64,000 nucleotides of DNA, taken from Sphingomonas_O antarctica. GTDB lineage: Bacteria; Pseudomonadota; Alphaproteobacteria; Sphingomonadales; Sphingomonadaceae. The DNA is taken from NCBI RefSeq assembly GCF_965137005.1, contig NZ_CBCRXM010000011.1, positions 30,380-94,379 of the forward strand, in the 5' to 3' direction. A program made the translations under genes and the position numbers. This document shows, piece after piece, positions 35,760-44,084 of the stretch. The notes below the pieces were generated by a model, which searched no databases, had not been told where the DNA came from, and saw nothing but the letters and a program-made list of their open reading frames with translations. Within the stretch, counting starts at the first letter, position 1, and each line of letters begins with the position of its first letter.

Positions 35760-37121
35760 ATGGCGAAGCCGCAGAAACGCTATGTCTGCCAAGGTTGCGG
35801 CTCGGTCAGTCCGCGCTGGCAGGGACAGTGCGACGATTGTCAGGGCTGGAACACGCTGGTCGAGGATTCCGGCGGCGTCGTCACGCCGTTTTCGGCAAAG
35901 CATAATTTGCAGGCTGGTGGGCGACCTGTCGCGCTGGTGCAACTGGACACGCCGACCGCACTGCCGCCGCGCATGTCGAGCGGCATTGGCGAACTCGATC
36001 GCGCATTAGGCGGTGGTTTCGTCGTCGGCTCGGCCACGCTGATCGGCGGTGATCCGGGGATCGGCAAATCGACTTTGCTGCTGCAGGCGGCGGCAAAGCT
36101 CGCGCTGGCGGGGCGGAGCGTTGCCTATGTGTCGGGCGAGGAAGCAGCGGATCAGGTCCGCCTGCGCGCGCAACGGCTGGGCGTCGGTCACGCGCCGATG
36201 GGACTCGCCGCCGCGACGTCGGTGCGCGACATCCTCGCGACGTTTCCGCAGGCGCCCGATCTCCTCGTCATCGATTCGATCCAGACGATGCATTCGGACC
36301 TGATCGAGGGCGCCCCCGGCACTGTCAGCCAGGTTCGTGCCTCGGCGGGCGAATTGATCCGCTTCGCCAAGGAGCGGGGGTGCGCCGTGGTGCTGGTCGG
36401 TCACGTCACCAAGGACGGCAGCATCGCCGGCCCGCGTGTGCTCGAACACATGGTCGATACTGTGTTGAGCTTCGAAGGGGAGCGCAGTCACCAATACCGT
36501 ATCCTTCGCGCGATCAAGAACCGCTTCGGCGGCACCGACGAAATCGGCGTGTTCGCGATGGGTGAGGGCGGACTGGGCGAGGTCGGCAATCCTTCGTCGC
36601 TGTTCCTCACCAGCCGCGCCGACGACGTGCCGGGAACGGTGGTGTTTCCAGCCTTGGAGGGCACGCGCCCGGTACTGGTCGAGGTGCAGGCGCTGACCGT
36701 GCGGCTGGCATCGGGCGCGACCCCGCGCCGCGCGGTGGTCGGCTGGGATTCGGGGCGGCTGGCGATGATCCTCGCGGTGCTCGAGGCGCGGTGCGGCCTG
36801 TCGATGAGCTCGGCCGAAGTGTATTTGAACATCGCGGGCGGCTATCGGTTGAGCGATCCCGCCGCCGACCTTGCCGTGGCTGCCGCGTTGATCAGTGCAT
36901 TTGCCGAAAAGCCGATCCCCGCGACCAACATCGTCTTCGGCGAGATCGCGTTGTCGGGCGAAGTTCGCCCCGTCGCCCACTCCGGATTGCGCCTCAAGGA
37001 AGCCGCGAAACTGGGCTTCGAACGCGGCTGGGTGCCCAAGGGCGTCACCGGCGAAGGGATCGCGACCGCCGGCTTCGGCTCACTGGGCAGTCTCGTCGAT
37101 CACTTGCTTGGACGTGGATGA
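35760..37121 (+). CDS. radA: DNA repair protein RadA
   Basis: A 453-residue RadA/Sms, a helicase that acts in homologous recombination. The order is the N-terminal zinc finger CQGCGSVSPRWQGQCDDC, Walker A GDPGIGKST, the RadA motif KNRFGGTDEIGVF, and the Lon-like C-terminal domain (GRPVLVEVQALT, SSAEVYLNIAGGYRLSDPAADLA). ATG 35760 gives the conserved MAKPQKRYVC start. The patatin gene diverges from it. Confidence 0.96.
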   Translation: MAKPQKRYVCQGCGSVSPRWQGQCDDCQGWNTLVEDSGGVVTPFSAKHNLQAGGRPVALVQLDTPTALPPRMSSGIGELDRALGGGFVVGSATLIGGDPGIGKSTLLLQAAAKLALAGRSVAYVSGEEAADQVRLRAQRLGVGHAPMGLAAATSVRDILATFPQAPDLLVIDSIQTMHSDLIEGAPGTVSQVRASAGELIRFAKERGCAVVLVGHVTKDGSIAGPRVLEHMVDTVLSFEGERSHQYRILRAIKNRFGGTDEIGVFAMGEGGLGEVGNPSSLFLTSRADDVPGTVVFPALEGTRPVLVEVQALTVRLASGATPRRAVVGWDSGRLAMILAVLEARCGLSMSSAEVYLNIAGGYRLSDPAADLAVAAALISAFAEKPIPATNIVFGEIALSGEVRPVAHSGLRLKEAAKLGFERGWVPKGVTGEGIATAGFGSLGSLVDHLLGRG

Positions 37122-37199
37122 AGGCCCACTTGCGCGCCCATGCGGGGAACATTAGGGCCGCTGATAACATTTCACACCGATGAACAAGAAGGATGTCTC

Positions 37200-37436
37200 A
37201 TGAGCGACACTGCCGACCGCGTTAAGAAAATCGTCGTCGAGCATCTGGGCGTCGATGCGGACAAGGTCACCGAAGAAGCGAGCTTCATCGACGATCTGGG
37301 CGCGGATTCGCTCGATATCGTCGAGCTGGTGATGGCGTTCGAGGAAGAATTCGGCGTCGAGATTCCCGACGACGCGGCCGAGAAGATCTCGACCGTGAAC
37401 GATGCGATCACTTACATCGACACCAACAAGGGCTGA
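37200..37436 (+). CDS. acpP: acyl carrier protein
   Basis: A 78-residue ACP with the phosphopantetheine serine in LGADSLDIVELVMAFEEEFG. It carries growing fatty acyl chains. ATG 37200 follows AGAAGGATG. fabF follows after a hairpin, the standard acpP-fabF order. Confidence 0.97.
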   Translation: MSDTADRVKKIVVEHLGVDADKVTEEASFIDDLGADSLDIVELVMAFEEEFGVEIPDDAAEKISTVNDAITYIDTNKG

Positions 37437-37468
37437 TTTGCCCGCACGATCTGCCCGTCAGGGCTGCG

Positions 37469-37500
37469 ACAGGCCCGGCCCGGCAACGGTTCGGGCCTGT
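37469..37500 (+). terminator. hairpin between acpP and fabF
   Basis: A 9-base perfect stem ACAGGCCCG/CGGGCCTGT (37469-37477 / 37492-37500) followed by TTCGTTT. It probably gives partial termination, so that acpP is made in excess over fabF. Confidence 0.7.
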
Positions 37501-37521
37501 TTCGTTTGAAGGAGTTCGCGC

Positions 37522-38784
37522 ATGCGCCGCGTTGTCGTCACCGGATTGGGCCTTGTCACGCCATTGGGCGCGGACGTCGAGACGGTCTGGGCGAACCTGA
37601 TCGCCGGGAAAAGCGGGATCGCGCCGATCACGCGGTTCGATACCACCGAGCATAAGGCCAAGATTGCCGGTGAGGTGAAGCCCAAGGATCACCCGTGGGG
37701 CTTCGACCCGGACAAGCGTGTCGATCACAAGGTGCAGCGCCAGGTCGATCCGTTCATCGTCTATGCGATCGACGCCGCCGGACAGGCGCTCGAAGACGCC
37801 GGCCTGACCGAGATGGACCAAGCGACGAAGGAACGTGCGGGCGTGTCGATCGGGTCGGGTATCGGCGGCCTGCCGGGCATCGAGAGCGAATCGATCGTCC
37901 TCAAGGAGCGCGGTCCCGGGCGTGTCAGCCCGCACTTCGTCCATGGCCGGCTGATCAACCTGACCAGTGGTCAGGTATCGATCAAATACGGCCTGATGGG
38001 GCCGAACCACTCGGTCGTCACCGCCTGTTCGACCGGCGCGCATTCGATCGGCGACGCAGCGCGGATGATCAAGGACGACGATGCCGACATCATGCTGGCC
38101 GGTGGTGCGGAAAGCACTGTCAATCCGCTCGGCGTCGCGGGCTTCGCGCAGGCCAAGGCGCTCAACATGAGCATGAACGACCGGCCCGAACAGGCCAGCC
38201 GCCCGTATGACAAAGGCCGCGACGGCTTCGTCATGGGCGAGGGCGCGGGCGTGGTCGTGCTCGAGGAATATGAGCATGCCAAGGCGCGCGGCGCGAAAAT
38301 CTACGCCGAAGTCGTCGGCTATGGCCTGTCGGGCGACGCTTATCACGTCACCGCGCCGCATCCCGAGGGGCGCGGCGCCGAGCTTGCGATGAAGATGGCG
38401 CTGCGCAAGGCGGGGATGGAACCCAAGGATATCGATTATGTGAACGCCCACGGCACATCGACCATGGCGGACACGATCGAACTGGCCGCGGTCAAGCGCG
38501 TGCTGGGGAATGATCTGGGCGGCGCGTCGATGAGCAGCACGAAGTCGGCAATCGGCCATTTGTTGGGCGGCGCGGGCGCGGTGGAGGCGATCTTCTGCAT
38601 CCTCGCGATCCGCGACCAGATCGTGCCGCCGACGCTCAACCTCGACGATCCCGACGAGGGCACCGAAGGCGTCGATCTCGTCCCGCACACGGCCAAAAAG
38701 CGCCGCGTTCGCGCCGCGCTGAACAACAGTTTCGGGTTCGGTGGCACCAACGCCTCGATCATCGTCAAGGCAGTCAGCGACTAA
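37522..38784 (+). CDS. fabF: beta-ketoacyl-ACP synthase II
   Basis: A 420-residue condensing enzyme for fatty acid elongation. The catalytic Cys is in VVTACSTGAHSIG, and the two His are in NAHGTSTMADT and TKSAIGHLLGGAG. The Gly loop is NNSFGFGGTNAS. ATG 37522 follows AAGGAG. mltG starts 9 bases after the stop. Confidence 0.97.
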   Translation: MRRVVVTGLGLVTPLGADVETVWANLIAGKSGIAPITRFDTTEHKAKIAGEVKPKDHPWGFDPDKRVDHKVQRQVDPFIVYAIDAAGQALEDAGLTEMDQATKERAGVSIGSGIGGLPGIESESIVLKERGPGRVSPHFVHGRLINLTSGQVSIKYGLMGPNHSVVTACSTGAHSIGDAARMIKDDDADIMLAGGAESTVNPLGVAGFAQAKALNMSMNDRPEQASRPYDKGRDGFVMGEGAGVVVLEEYEHAKARGAKIYAEVVGYGLSGDAYHVTAPHPEGRGAELAMKMALRKAGMEPKDIDYVNAHGTSTMADTIELAAVKRVLGNDLGGASMSSTKSAIGHLLGGAGAVEAIFCILAIRDQIVPPTLNLDDPDEGTEGVDLVPHTAKKRRVRAALNNSFGFGGTNASIIVKAVSD

Positions 38785-38793
38785 GGAGCGCCC

Positions 38794-39741
38794 ATGCGTC
38801 GCCTGATCCTGTTCGCCCTGATCATCGCCGCCGGGGCGTTCGCGTTCCTGTGGTATGGCAGCCGGGCCAAACAAACCGTCGACGTCGTCATCGCGCCCGG
38901 CAGCAGCCTGACCGCGGCAGCGCGGACGTTGGAGAAATCGGGCGCGGTCGATTCCGCCGACCGGCTGTTGCTGGTCGCCAAATTGTTCGGACCCGGTGAA
39001 TCGATCCGCCCGGGCGAGTATCGCATCGTCAAGGGCATGAGCAGCAATGCCATCCTTGCGCTGCTGCAATCGGGCAAGGTCGTACAACGCTTCGTCGCGG
39101 TGCCGGAAGGGCTGCCCTCGATCCTCGTCGCCGAGCGGATCAACGCCGCACCCGCGCTGGCCGGCACGGTTGCCGCACCGCCCGAAGGCTCGATCCTCCC
39201 CGACAACTACGCCTATACGCGCGGCGAAACGCGGAGCATCGTGCTCGCCCGCATGCAAAAGGCGATGCAGACCGCGATTGCCAATGCGTGGAAGGCGCGT
39301 AAGCCCTCCACTGCGGCGACCAGTCCCGCACAGGCGATCAACCTCGCGGCGATCGTCGAAAAGGAAACCGGCATCCCGTCCGAACGGCGGATGGTCGCGG
39401 CGGTCTACACCAACCGGCTGAAGCTCGGCATGCCGCTTCAGGCCGATCCGACTTTGATCTATCCGGTGACCAAGGGAAAACCGCTCGGCCGCCGCATCCT
39501 GCGATCCGAAATCAACGCCGACAGCGCTTACAACACCTATCGTCGCGCGGGTCTGCCGCCGGGGCCGATCACCAATCCCGGCCTGGCTTCGATCCGCGCC
39601 GTGCTCGACCCCGCGCCGAGCAAGGCATTATACTTCGTCGCCAAGGGAGACGGGTCGAGCGTGTTCGCCGTGACGCTCGCCGAACACAACGCCAATGTCG
39701 CCCGTTACTATGCGCTGCGCCGTTCGCGCGGCGAGATGTAG
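38794..39741 (+). CDS. mltG: endolytic murein transglycosylase MltG
   Basis: A 315-residue protein with an N-terminal membrane anchor (LILFALIIAAGAFAFLWYG) and a periplasmic YceG/MltG domain. It contains the catalytic Glu in NLAAIVEKETGIPSERRMVAAVYTNRL and the end block GLPPGPITNPGLASIRAVLDP. It cuts nascent glycan strands to release them from the membrane. It is probably co-transcribed with acpP-fabF, from which it is separated by 9 bases. Confidence 0.95.
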   Translation: MRRLILFALIIAAGAFAFLWYGSRAKQTVDVVIAPGSSLTAAARTLEKSGAVDSADRLLLVAKLFGPGESIRPGEYRIVKGMSSNAILALLQSGKVVQRFVAVPEGLPSILVAERINAAPALAGTVAAPPEGSILPDNYAYTRGETRSIVLARMQKAMQTAIANAWKARKPSTAATSPAQAINLAAIVEKETGIPSERRMVAAVYTNRLKLGMPLQADPTLIYPVTKGKPLGRRILRSEINADSAYNTYRRAGLPPGPITNPGLASIRAVLDPAPSKALYFVAKGDGSSVFAVTLAEHNANVARYYALRRSRGEM

Positions 39742-39793
39742 CGCAACTTGACCCCGCGTCGCGCTTGCCCATATGGGCGGCGCTCGCTTGCGC

Positions 39794-39868
39794 GGCCCCT
39801 TCGTCTAGCGGTTAGGACGCGGCCCTCTCACGGCTGAAACACGGGTTCGATTCCCGTAGGGGTCACCA
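39794..39868 (+). tRNA. tRNA-Glu (anticodon CTC), insertion site of the mobile element
   Basis: A 75-base cloverleaf: acceptor GGCCCCT/AGGGGTC, anticodon arm CGGCC-CTCTCAC-GGCTG-like with CTC at the loop centre, T-arm CGGGTTCGATTCCCG, and CCA encoded. An integrase gene starts 90 bases downstream in the same direction, so the 3' end is the likely attachment site. Confidence 0.93.
39851..39868 (+). other. probable left attachment site (attL) in the tRNA-Glu 3' end
   Basis: Tyrosine integrases of this type recombine within the T-arm/3' end of tRNA genes and restore the tRNA. The reach of the core is inferred, not seen. I searched by eye for a second copy of TTCCCGTAGGGGTCACCA downstream and found none in the window. 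Confidence 0.4.
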
Positions 39869-39958
39869 TCCTTGCTCAAGAAGCGAGGATTTCTGCGGAT
39901 TACACGCATTTCATCGACTTAGCAGCCGCCCAGTGATACAAAAGGGTGGTCCAAAACG

Positions 39959-41902
39959 ATGAGATTGCGTGTGGCCGGGCCATATAAGCCGAAGCGTTCG
40001 AGTTCCTGGTGGTTCCGCCTTGTCGTGCCGGAACGGCATCGTGCTGCCGTCGGCAAGCGCGAGATTAAGGAGACGCTCGGCACCACCGACATCAACACCG
40101 CCCTGGTGAAGCACGCTGCCAAGATGGCGGAGGTGCGCGCGATGTTCGCAAGCCTCGAACAGCAGGACGCCTCCGCTGTCGATGACCGGGCCGACAAGAT
40201 CGTCGCCATGGGTTTCGAAGCGTTGGCGCGATCAAACGCGCGGTTCCACTCCGAAGTGGACGGCTTTGACGTCGGCCGCGGTCTCGACAACGTCAACTAC
40301 TTTATGCTGCGAATGATTGGTTTCCGAGCGCGCATCGACTGGGGCCGCGACTATGCCGCGCAGGCGCAGCGGGAGGAACTGGGCGAGGTGGATGTCGACC
40401 TGCTGCCGATGACGCAGCCGGTAGCGACCGACGCATTCTCCACCTTCGCCCATCGCGATGCCGTGACTGAGAGCATCGCCGTGTTCGAAAACAACGTCGC
40501 CTATCAGGGGGCGGCGTTCCGCGAGTTGGCCCGAGCGCATCTGGCTGCGCGGGACTGGCAGGCCATGGCGTTTGAGGCACAGATCGTGGCGCAGGCCGCC
40601 GGCACTCCGTTAAAGCCCAAGGGGCGGCTGTTCGAGGCCGTCGCCGAGCGCATCCTGCGCCGGCTGGTCGATCACCGCTTCGGCCACTGGCCGGCCAACG
40701 CGGACACCATGATCGAGCCGATGATGACCGCGATGGCCACCTATCTGCCGATGCAGGGAGATGTCGAGCCGGCCGTGCCAAGACGCACGCTGACCGACGC
40801 GATGGCGGCGTGGAAGAAGCGGAAGAGGATTGACCCGGAACTGCCCAACAAGACAGCCGACGAGTGGCAGGGCGCGGTCGACCGCTTCCGCGACCTGACT
40901 GGGACCGAGGACATGACCGCGATCACGCGGCGGATGGTGAAAACCTTTCTTGCCGACGTGGCGCAACTACCATCCCGCCCAAAAAGGGCGATCGAAGAGC
41001 TGCCGTTGCGCGAACAGATCGCTGCGGCGCACGCGGGAAATCTGCCCACGCTGAGCCCGCCTACGGTCGGCAAGCATCTGGCCGCGATCCGGTCGCTGCT
41101 GGCGGTCGCTGTAGACGAGGAATGGATCGCTGCCAATCCTGCCGCCGGGCTGTCGGTGGAGGGCTCGAAACACACCGGGACCGAACGCGACCACTTCTCC
41201 GATGAGGATCTGCGCCGCATCTATACCGCGCCGCTGATGACCGACCCGGATGCATGCAGCGACACCCTGTTCTGGATCTTGCTGCTCGCCCCGTTCCATG
41301 GCTCGCGGCCCGGTGAGCACTGCAAGCTCAGGCCGCGCGAAGTGGTGAACAATGACGACGAGTGGGTGATGCGCTTCCGCAGCGACCGCAAGCGGCGCGG
41401 TGCCTCCGACACCCCCGAGCTTCGTCCGCGTCGTCAGAAGACCGAGCAATCGGTGCGCGACGTTCCGATTCACTGGATCGTTATCGAAGCAGGATTTCTC
41501 GACTGGGTGGCCTTGCAGATCGAGCGCGGCGAACAATGGGTCTTCCCCGATCTGGTCGCCGACAAATACGGCGATCGCTACAAGTATCTGTCGCGCGAGA
41601 TCAACGATGCGATCCGTGCTCTCGGCATCCAAGATCCCGACAAGTCATTCTACTCGACCCGTCACAACTTCAAGCGGGAGGGAAGACGGCGGCGGGTCAG
41701 TGAGCACGACCTTGACCAGATGGCCGGCCACGCGTCGCTCAATGTGGGCCGGAAATACGGGCAGGGCTCGCCGATCGATGCGCTCAAAGAGAGCATCGAT
41801 CGCCTCGAGTTCCGCAGCGTGCCGTGGGATGCAGTCGTCGCCTGCGCCCACAAACGATTGTTGCTGCGCGCCGAACAGCCGCGTGTTACTACAACACGGT
41901 GA
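39959..41902 (+). CDS. tyrosine site-specific integrase of the tRNA-Glu element
   Basis: A 647-residue recombinase, long for the family, with an N-terminal DUF6538-like start (MRLRVAGPYKPKRSSSWWFRLVVP). A core-binding domain covers about residues 270-410 and the catalytic domain follows. Catalytic residues visible are Arg in FHGSRPGEHCKL (about 449), STRHNF (about 565) with Arg-His, His in AGHAS (about 590), and the nucleophile Tyr in GRKYGQG (about 600). It should integrate and excise the element at tRNA-Glu. Confidence 0.9.
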   Translation: MRLRVAGPYKPKRSSSWWFRLVVPERHRAAVGKREIKETLGTTDINTALVKHAAKMAEVRAMFASLEQQDASAVDDRADKIVAMGFEALARSNARFHSEVDGFDVGRGLDNVNYFMLRMIGFRARIDWGRDYAAQAQREELGEVDVDLLPMTQPVATDAFSTFAHRDAVTESIAVFENNVAYQGAAFRELARAHLAARDWQAMAFEAQIVAQAAGTPLKPKGRLFEAVAERILRRLVDHRFGHWPANADTMIEPMMTAMATYLPMQGDVEPAVPRRTLTDAMAAWKKRKRIDPELPNKTADEWQGAVDRFRDLTGTEDMTAITRRMVKTFLADVAQLPSRPKRAIEELPLREQIAAAHAGNLPTLSPPTVGKHLAAIRSLLAVAVDEEWIAANPAAGLSVEGSKHTGTERDHFSDEDLRRIYTAPLMTDPDACSDTLFWILLLAPFHGSRPGEHCKLRPREVVNNDDEWVMRFRSDRKRRGASDTPELRPRRQKTEQSVRDVPIHWIVIEAGFLDWVALQIERGEQWVFPDLVADKYGDRYKYLSREINDAIRALGIQDPDKSFYSTRHNFKREGRRRRVSEHDLDQMAGHASLNVGRKYGQGSPIDALKESIDRLEFRSVPWDAVVACAHKRLLLRAEQPRVTTTR

Positions 41903-41942
41903 AGCCCTGTCGGCGTAGATGCGAAAAAAGGTCGAAGTTGAT

Positions 41943-41971
41943 TTGGCGGCTGGCGGCCTTCCCCCTATAAT
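41943..41971 (+). promoter_or_regulatory. sigma70-type promoter with a leaderless start
   Basis: TTGGCG (41943-41948), 17 bases, TATAAT (41966-41971). The predicted transcription start, seven bases after the -10 box, is the GTG codon at 41978, so the message would be leaderless. Confidence 0.55.
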
Positions 41972-41977
41972 GCTTTT

Positions 41978-42274
41978 GTGAACGACGATCTCGCCTTGTC
42001 TGACAAAGAAGCCGCTGCGGGGGCATTCACGGATACGTCGGTCTGGGAGATGATCGGTGAGCTGCTAGCGGTCGCTGCTCGTTTCGTGCAACGCCGCCTT
42101 GGTGGTCCGGACGCAACGCGTAGGCTGTTGTCGGTGTTGGTCGCGTTCATGACCGCTATACGTGTCATGATCGCGCGCCAGCGCGATGTCGCACGGCGTT
42201 ATCTCCCCGTTATCGCAGTGTCGCTCCAGGTTCGACACCTGCGTTGTGCGCCGTCACGGCGGGCTGGAGCCTAA
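41978..42274 (+). CDS. small hypothetical protein of the mobile element
   Basis: A 98-residue ORF starting at GTG 41978: VNDDLALSDKEAAAGAFTDTSVWEMIGELLAVAARFVQRRLGG. The first 60 residues look like a real helical protein. The last 30 are Arg/Cys-rich and less convincing. It has no ribosome site but a consensus promoter that would start transcription at the GTG. No family is recognised. Confidence 0.4.
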   Translation: MNDDLALSDKEAAAGAFTDTSVWEMIGELLAVAARFVQRRLGGPDATRRLLSVLVAFMTAIRVMIARQRDVARRYLPVIAVSLQVRHLRCAPSRRAGA

Positions 42275-42438
42275 ATATCTCGTCGGCGATATAAACGGGT
42301 GCCGCCGCTGGCGGCGTCCCAACAAGCTGACGGACCAGAACCGCATCTTCTGCGACACGCGCGTTATCGCGCGACAGCGAGCGTTAGCGAGCGACAGCGC
42401 GGACGGTGGCTCTGGTCCTCCCGAGGAGGACAACAACC
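42275..42438. other. gap with short repeats upstream of the KfrA-like gene
   Basis: There is a GCCGCC-gct-GGCGGC hairpin (about 42301-42315), then GCGACAGCG repeated around AGCGTTAGCG (42369-42400), and the ribosome site GAGGAGGAC before 42439. The repeats could be operator or partition-type sites for the adjacent DNA-binding protein. Nothing more can be supported. Confidence 0.3.
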
Positions 42439-43236
42439 ATGACTAATAACCGCAATCAGCGCTTTAAGACGATCTGCGCTAAAGCCGATCAGATCGTATT
42501 CCAGACGGGCGTTAGCGCGTCCGAATTATCTGGTTACGCCGTCTCCATGGCGGCATTCGGCCGGAAACCAAACGGCGAATTTTACGCAATGTTCGAGGAG
42601 TGGCTGAGGCAGCAACAGGCCGTTCCCGGCGCCCCGCCGGTAGATATGCCCGCAGACGCAACGGTCCAGTTGGAGGAATGGACTGACCACCTGAAGGCCG
42701 AAATCATGCAGCGCGTTACGTCAATCGTGCGCGGAGTCGCTGGTAAGTTCGAGCAGACGACGGCGATGCGGGTGATGGCGCTGGAGCGGCTTTGCGCAGA
42801 CCAATCCCGCCGCAATGCTGAGGTGCTTCAGAGCCTGACAGAAACCGAGGCGGAGTTGAGCGACGCGCAGGCCCGGTTGCAGTCGCTGATCAGCGAGCTC
42901 AAACAGGAACGCGAGCACGTTCAGCGCATGCACGGTCGACTGGAAGAGCGCGATCTGCTGTTTCAGGCACTGCGGTCGAAAACAGCGGCGCTGTCCAACG
43001 TCGATGGTAAGCACGCGTCCGACGGCGATGATATCGGCGCCGGCGGCTCGACCGGCGTTGAAACGGCCAGCATTGCCGACGCGCCGTCAATGGCCCAGCC
43101 GGTAGAGGAGCCCAATGAGCCGGAGCAGCCCCAGGCAACGAAAGCAGACCGCCCCTTGGGTGGTCAGGCCGAGATGCCGCTCGTGACCAACAACGTCGCC
43201 GATGAGGCGGAGGTGGCCGGTGACGACCGGGGCTGA
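42439..43236 (+). CDS. KfrA-like DNA-binding coiled-coil protein
   Basis: A 265-residue protein starting at ATG 42439 behind GAGGAGGAC. Residues 1-65 form a compact helical domain (FKTICAKADQIVFQTGVSASELSGYAVSMAAFG) compatible with the N-terminal DNA-binding domain of plasmid KfrA. A long coiled coil follows (about residues 100-190, TETEAELSDAQARLQSLISELKQEREH). The tail is acidic and disordered. KfrA proteins repress their own genes and aid plasmid maintenance. The assignment rests on architecture only. Confidence 0.55.
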   Translation: MTNNRNQRFKTICAKADQIVFQTGVSASELSGYAVSMAAFGRKPNGEFYAMFEEWLRQQQAVPGAPPVDMPADATVQLEEWTDHLKAEIMQRVTSIVRGVAGKFEQTTAMRVMALERLCADQSRRNAEVLQSLTETEAELSDAQARLQSLISELKQEREHVQRMHGRLEERDLLFQALRSKTAALSNVDGKHASDGDDIGAGGSTGVETASIADAPSMAQPVEEPNEPEQPQATKADRPLGGQAEMPLVTNNVADEAEVAGDDRG

Positions 43237-43382
43237 TCCGCAGCCGCCTACGCCATCGTCGTTATGGCGACGGCGCGGTTTTCAGTTTGGGCCTTCCCGT
43301 TCGGCTTTTCCGTGGCCGGCAAGCTGCGGCCCGTAACGTCTTCGCGCAGGGCCGTTCGGGGTAGTGGGGGCAGAGCCTCATC

Positions 43383-43421
43383 GCTCACTGCGGAACTAGG
43401 AGTTAGTTCCACGAAGTGAGC
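43383..43421. repeat. nested palindrome, possible oriT/operator site
   Basis: Outer arms GCTCACT (43383-43389) and AGTGAGC (43415-43421) enclose inner arms GGAACTA (43392-43398) and TAGTTCC (43404-43410) around GGAGT. Both pairs are perfect, giving a two-stage hairpin. It is not followed by a T-run, so it does not look like a terminator. Confidence 0.55.
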
Positions 43422-44019
43422 CCACGCAAATACCGAATTGGATCCCTTACCTGCAGCGCGCGATGAAGGACTGGCCGAATCCAAAGTGATGTCCCTCTTA
43501 CCGGCTTGGTCGTTGGTGCCTCGACACCGACCGGCGAGGTCATACGACCACCACGGACAGGATCATGCCGCCTAAGGCGAAGGCCGCGCCCGCGCTGACC
43601 AGGAGCATCGCCGAGCGAAACAGGATCTGGACGCGGCGGCGTCAGCCGTGCTGATGCGGATGCCGATCGAGATACAACCGCAGCGATGCGCGAAGCTCCC
43701 GACACTGCGGCGCAGCAAGCCGAGGAGTGCCGCGCTGTCACCGCGACATCGGCGAATGCTGAACGGTAGCGCAAAATGGGTCATGACGTTCTCACAAAGC
43801 CACGGAGTGCGTTGGCCAATATGATAGCTGTGGCGGCAGCCGATTGCGCCGAAGCCAAGCGCCTAACCGTGACATAGAAGCCGCCCATACTGCAACTATA
43901 GCCTTGCGGAGGCGAGGCACCGCAGGGTGCGCTCGCCTGCGAACAAGTTTTCCAAAACGGCGAAGCCACACGCAAATGTTTCTGCCGTAACGGTCATCCA
44001 GAGATGGACTGGAAAATGC

Positions 44020-44074
44020 TGGGCCGGTTTTGCCGGCCCAACATTTGAAATTGTTCACAATTTCGCCGATCGGC
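44020..44074 (-). terminator. hairpin cluster downstream of the relaxase gene
   Basis: Three adjacent palindromes: TGGGCCGG/CCGGCCCA with a 5-base loop (44020-44040), GAAATTGT-tc-ACAATTTC (44047-44064), and GCCGATCGGC (44065-44074). The first is followed by GCATTTT on the minus strand and could end relaxase transcription. The 18-base middle one looks more like an operator. Confidence 0.5.
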
Positions 44075-44084
44075 ATTTGAACGA

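Larger units (their letters stand above)
43237..44084. other. 848-base gap with palindromes and no convincing gene
   Basis: Short frames here have shadow-like composition. A plus-strand frame from 43564 (MPPKAKAAPALTRSIAERNR) and, shifted by one base, ADADRDTTAAMREAPDTAAQQAEECRA look like remains of a broken phage-type coding region. The stretch otherwise contains the nested palindrome at 43383-43421 and the hairpins at 44020-44074, listed separately. Confidence 0.4.

Noticed and set aside
37408..39258. 616-codon minus-strand ORF
   Set aside because: Antisense to fabF and mltG, with shadow composition.
42369..42400. Short GCGACAGCG repeats as iterons of an origin
   Set aside because: Only two to three imperfect copies are present and no theta-type Rep gene is adjacent, so the claim could not be supported.
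43403..43774. 123-codon minus-strand ORF in the element gap
   Set aside because: Ser/Arg-rich with no ribosome site, and it covers the nested palindrome. It is more likely non-coding or a decayed region.
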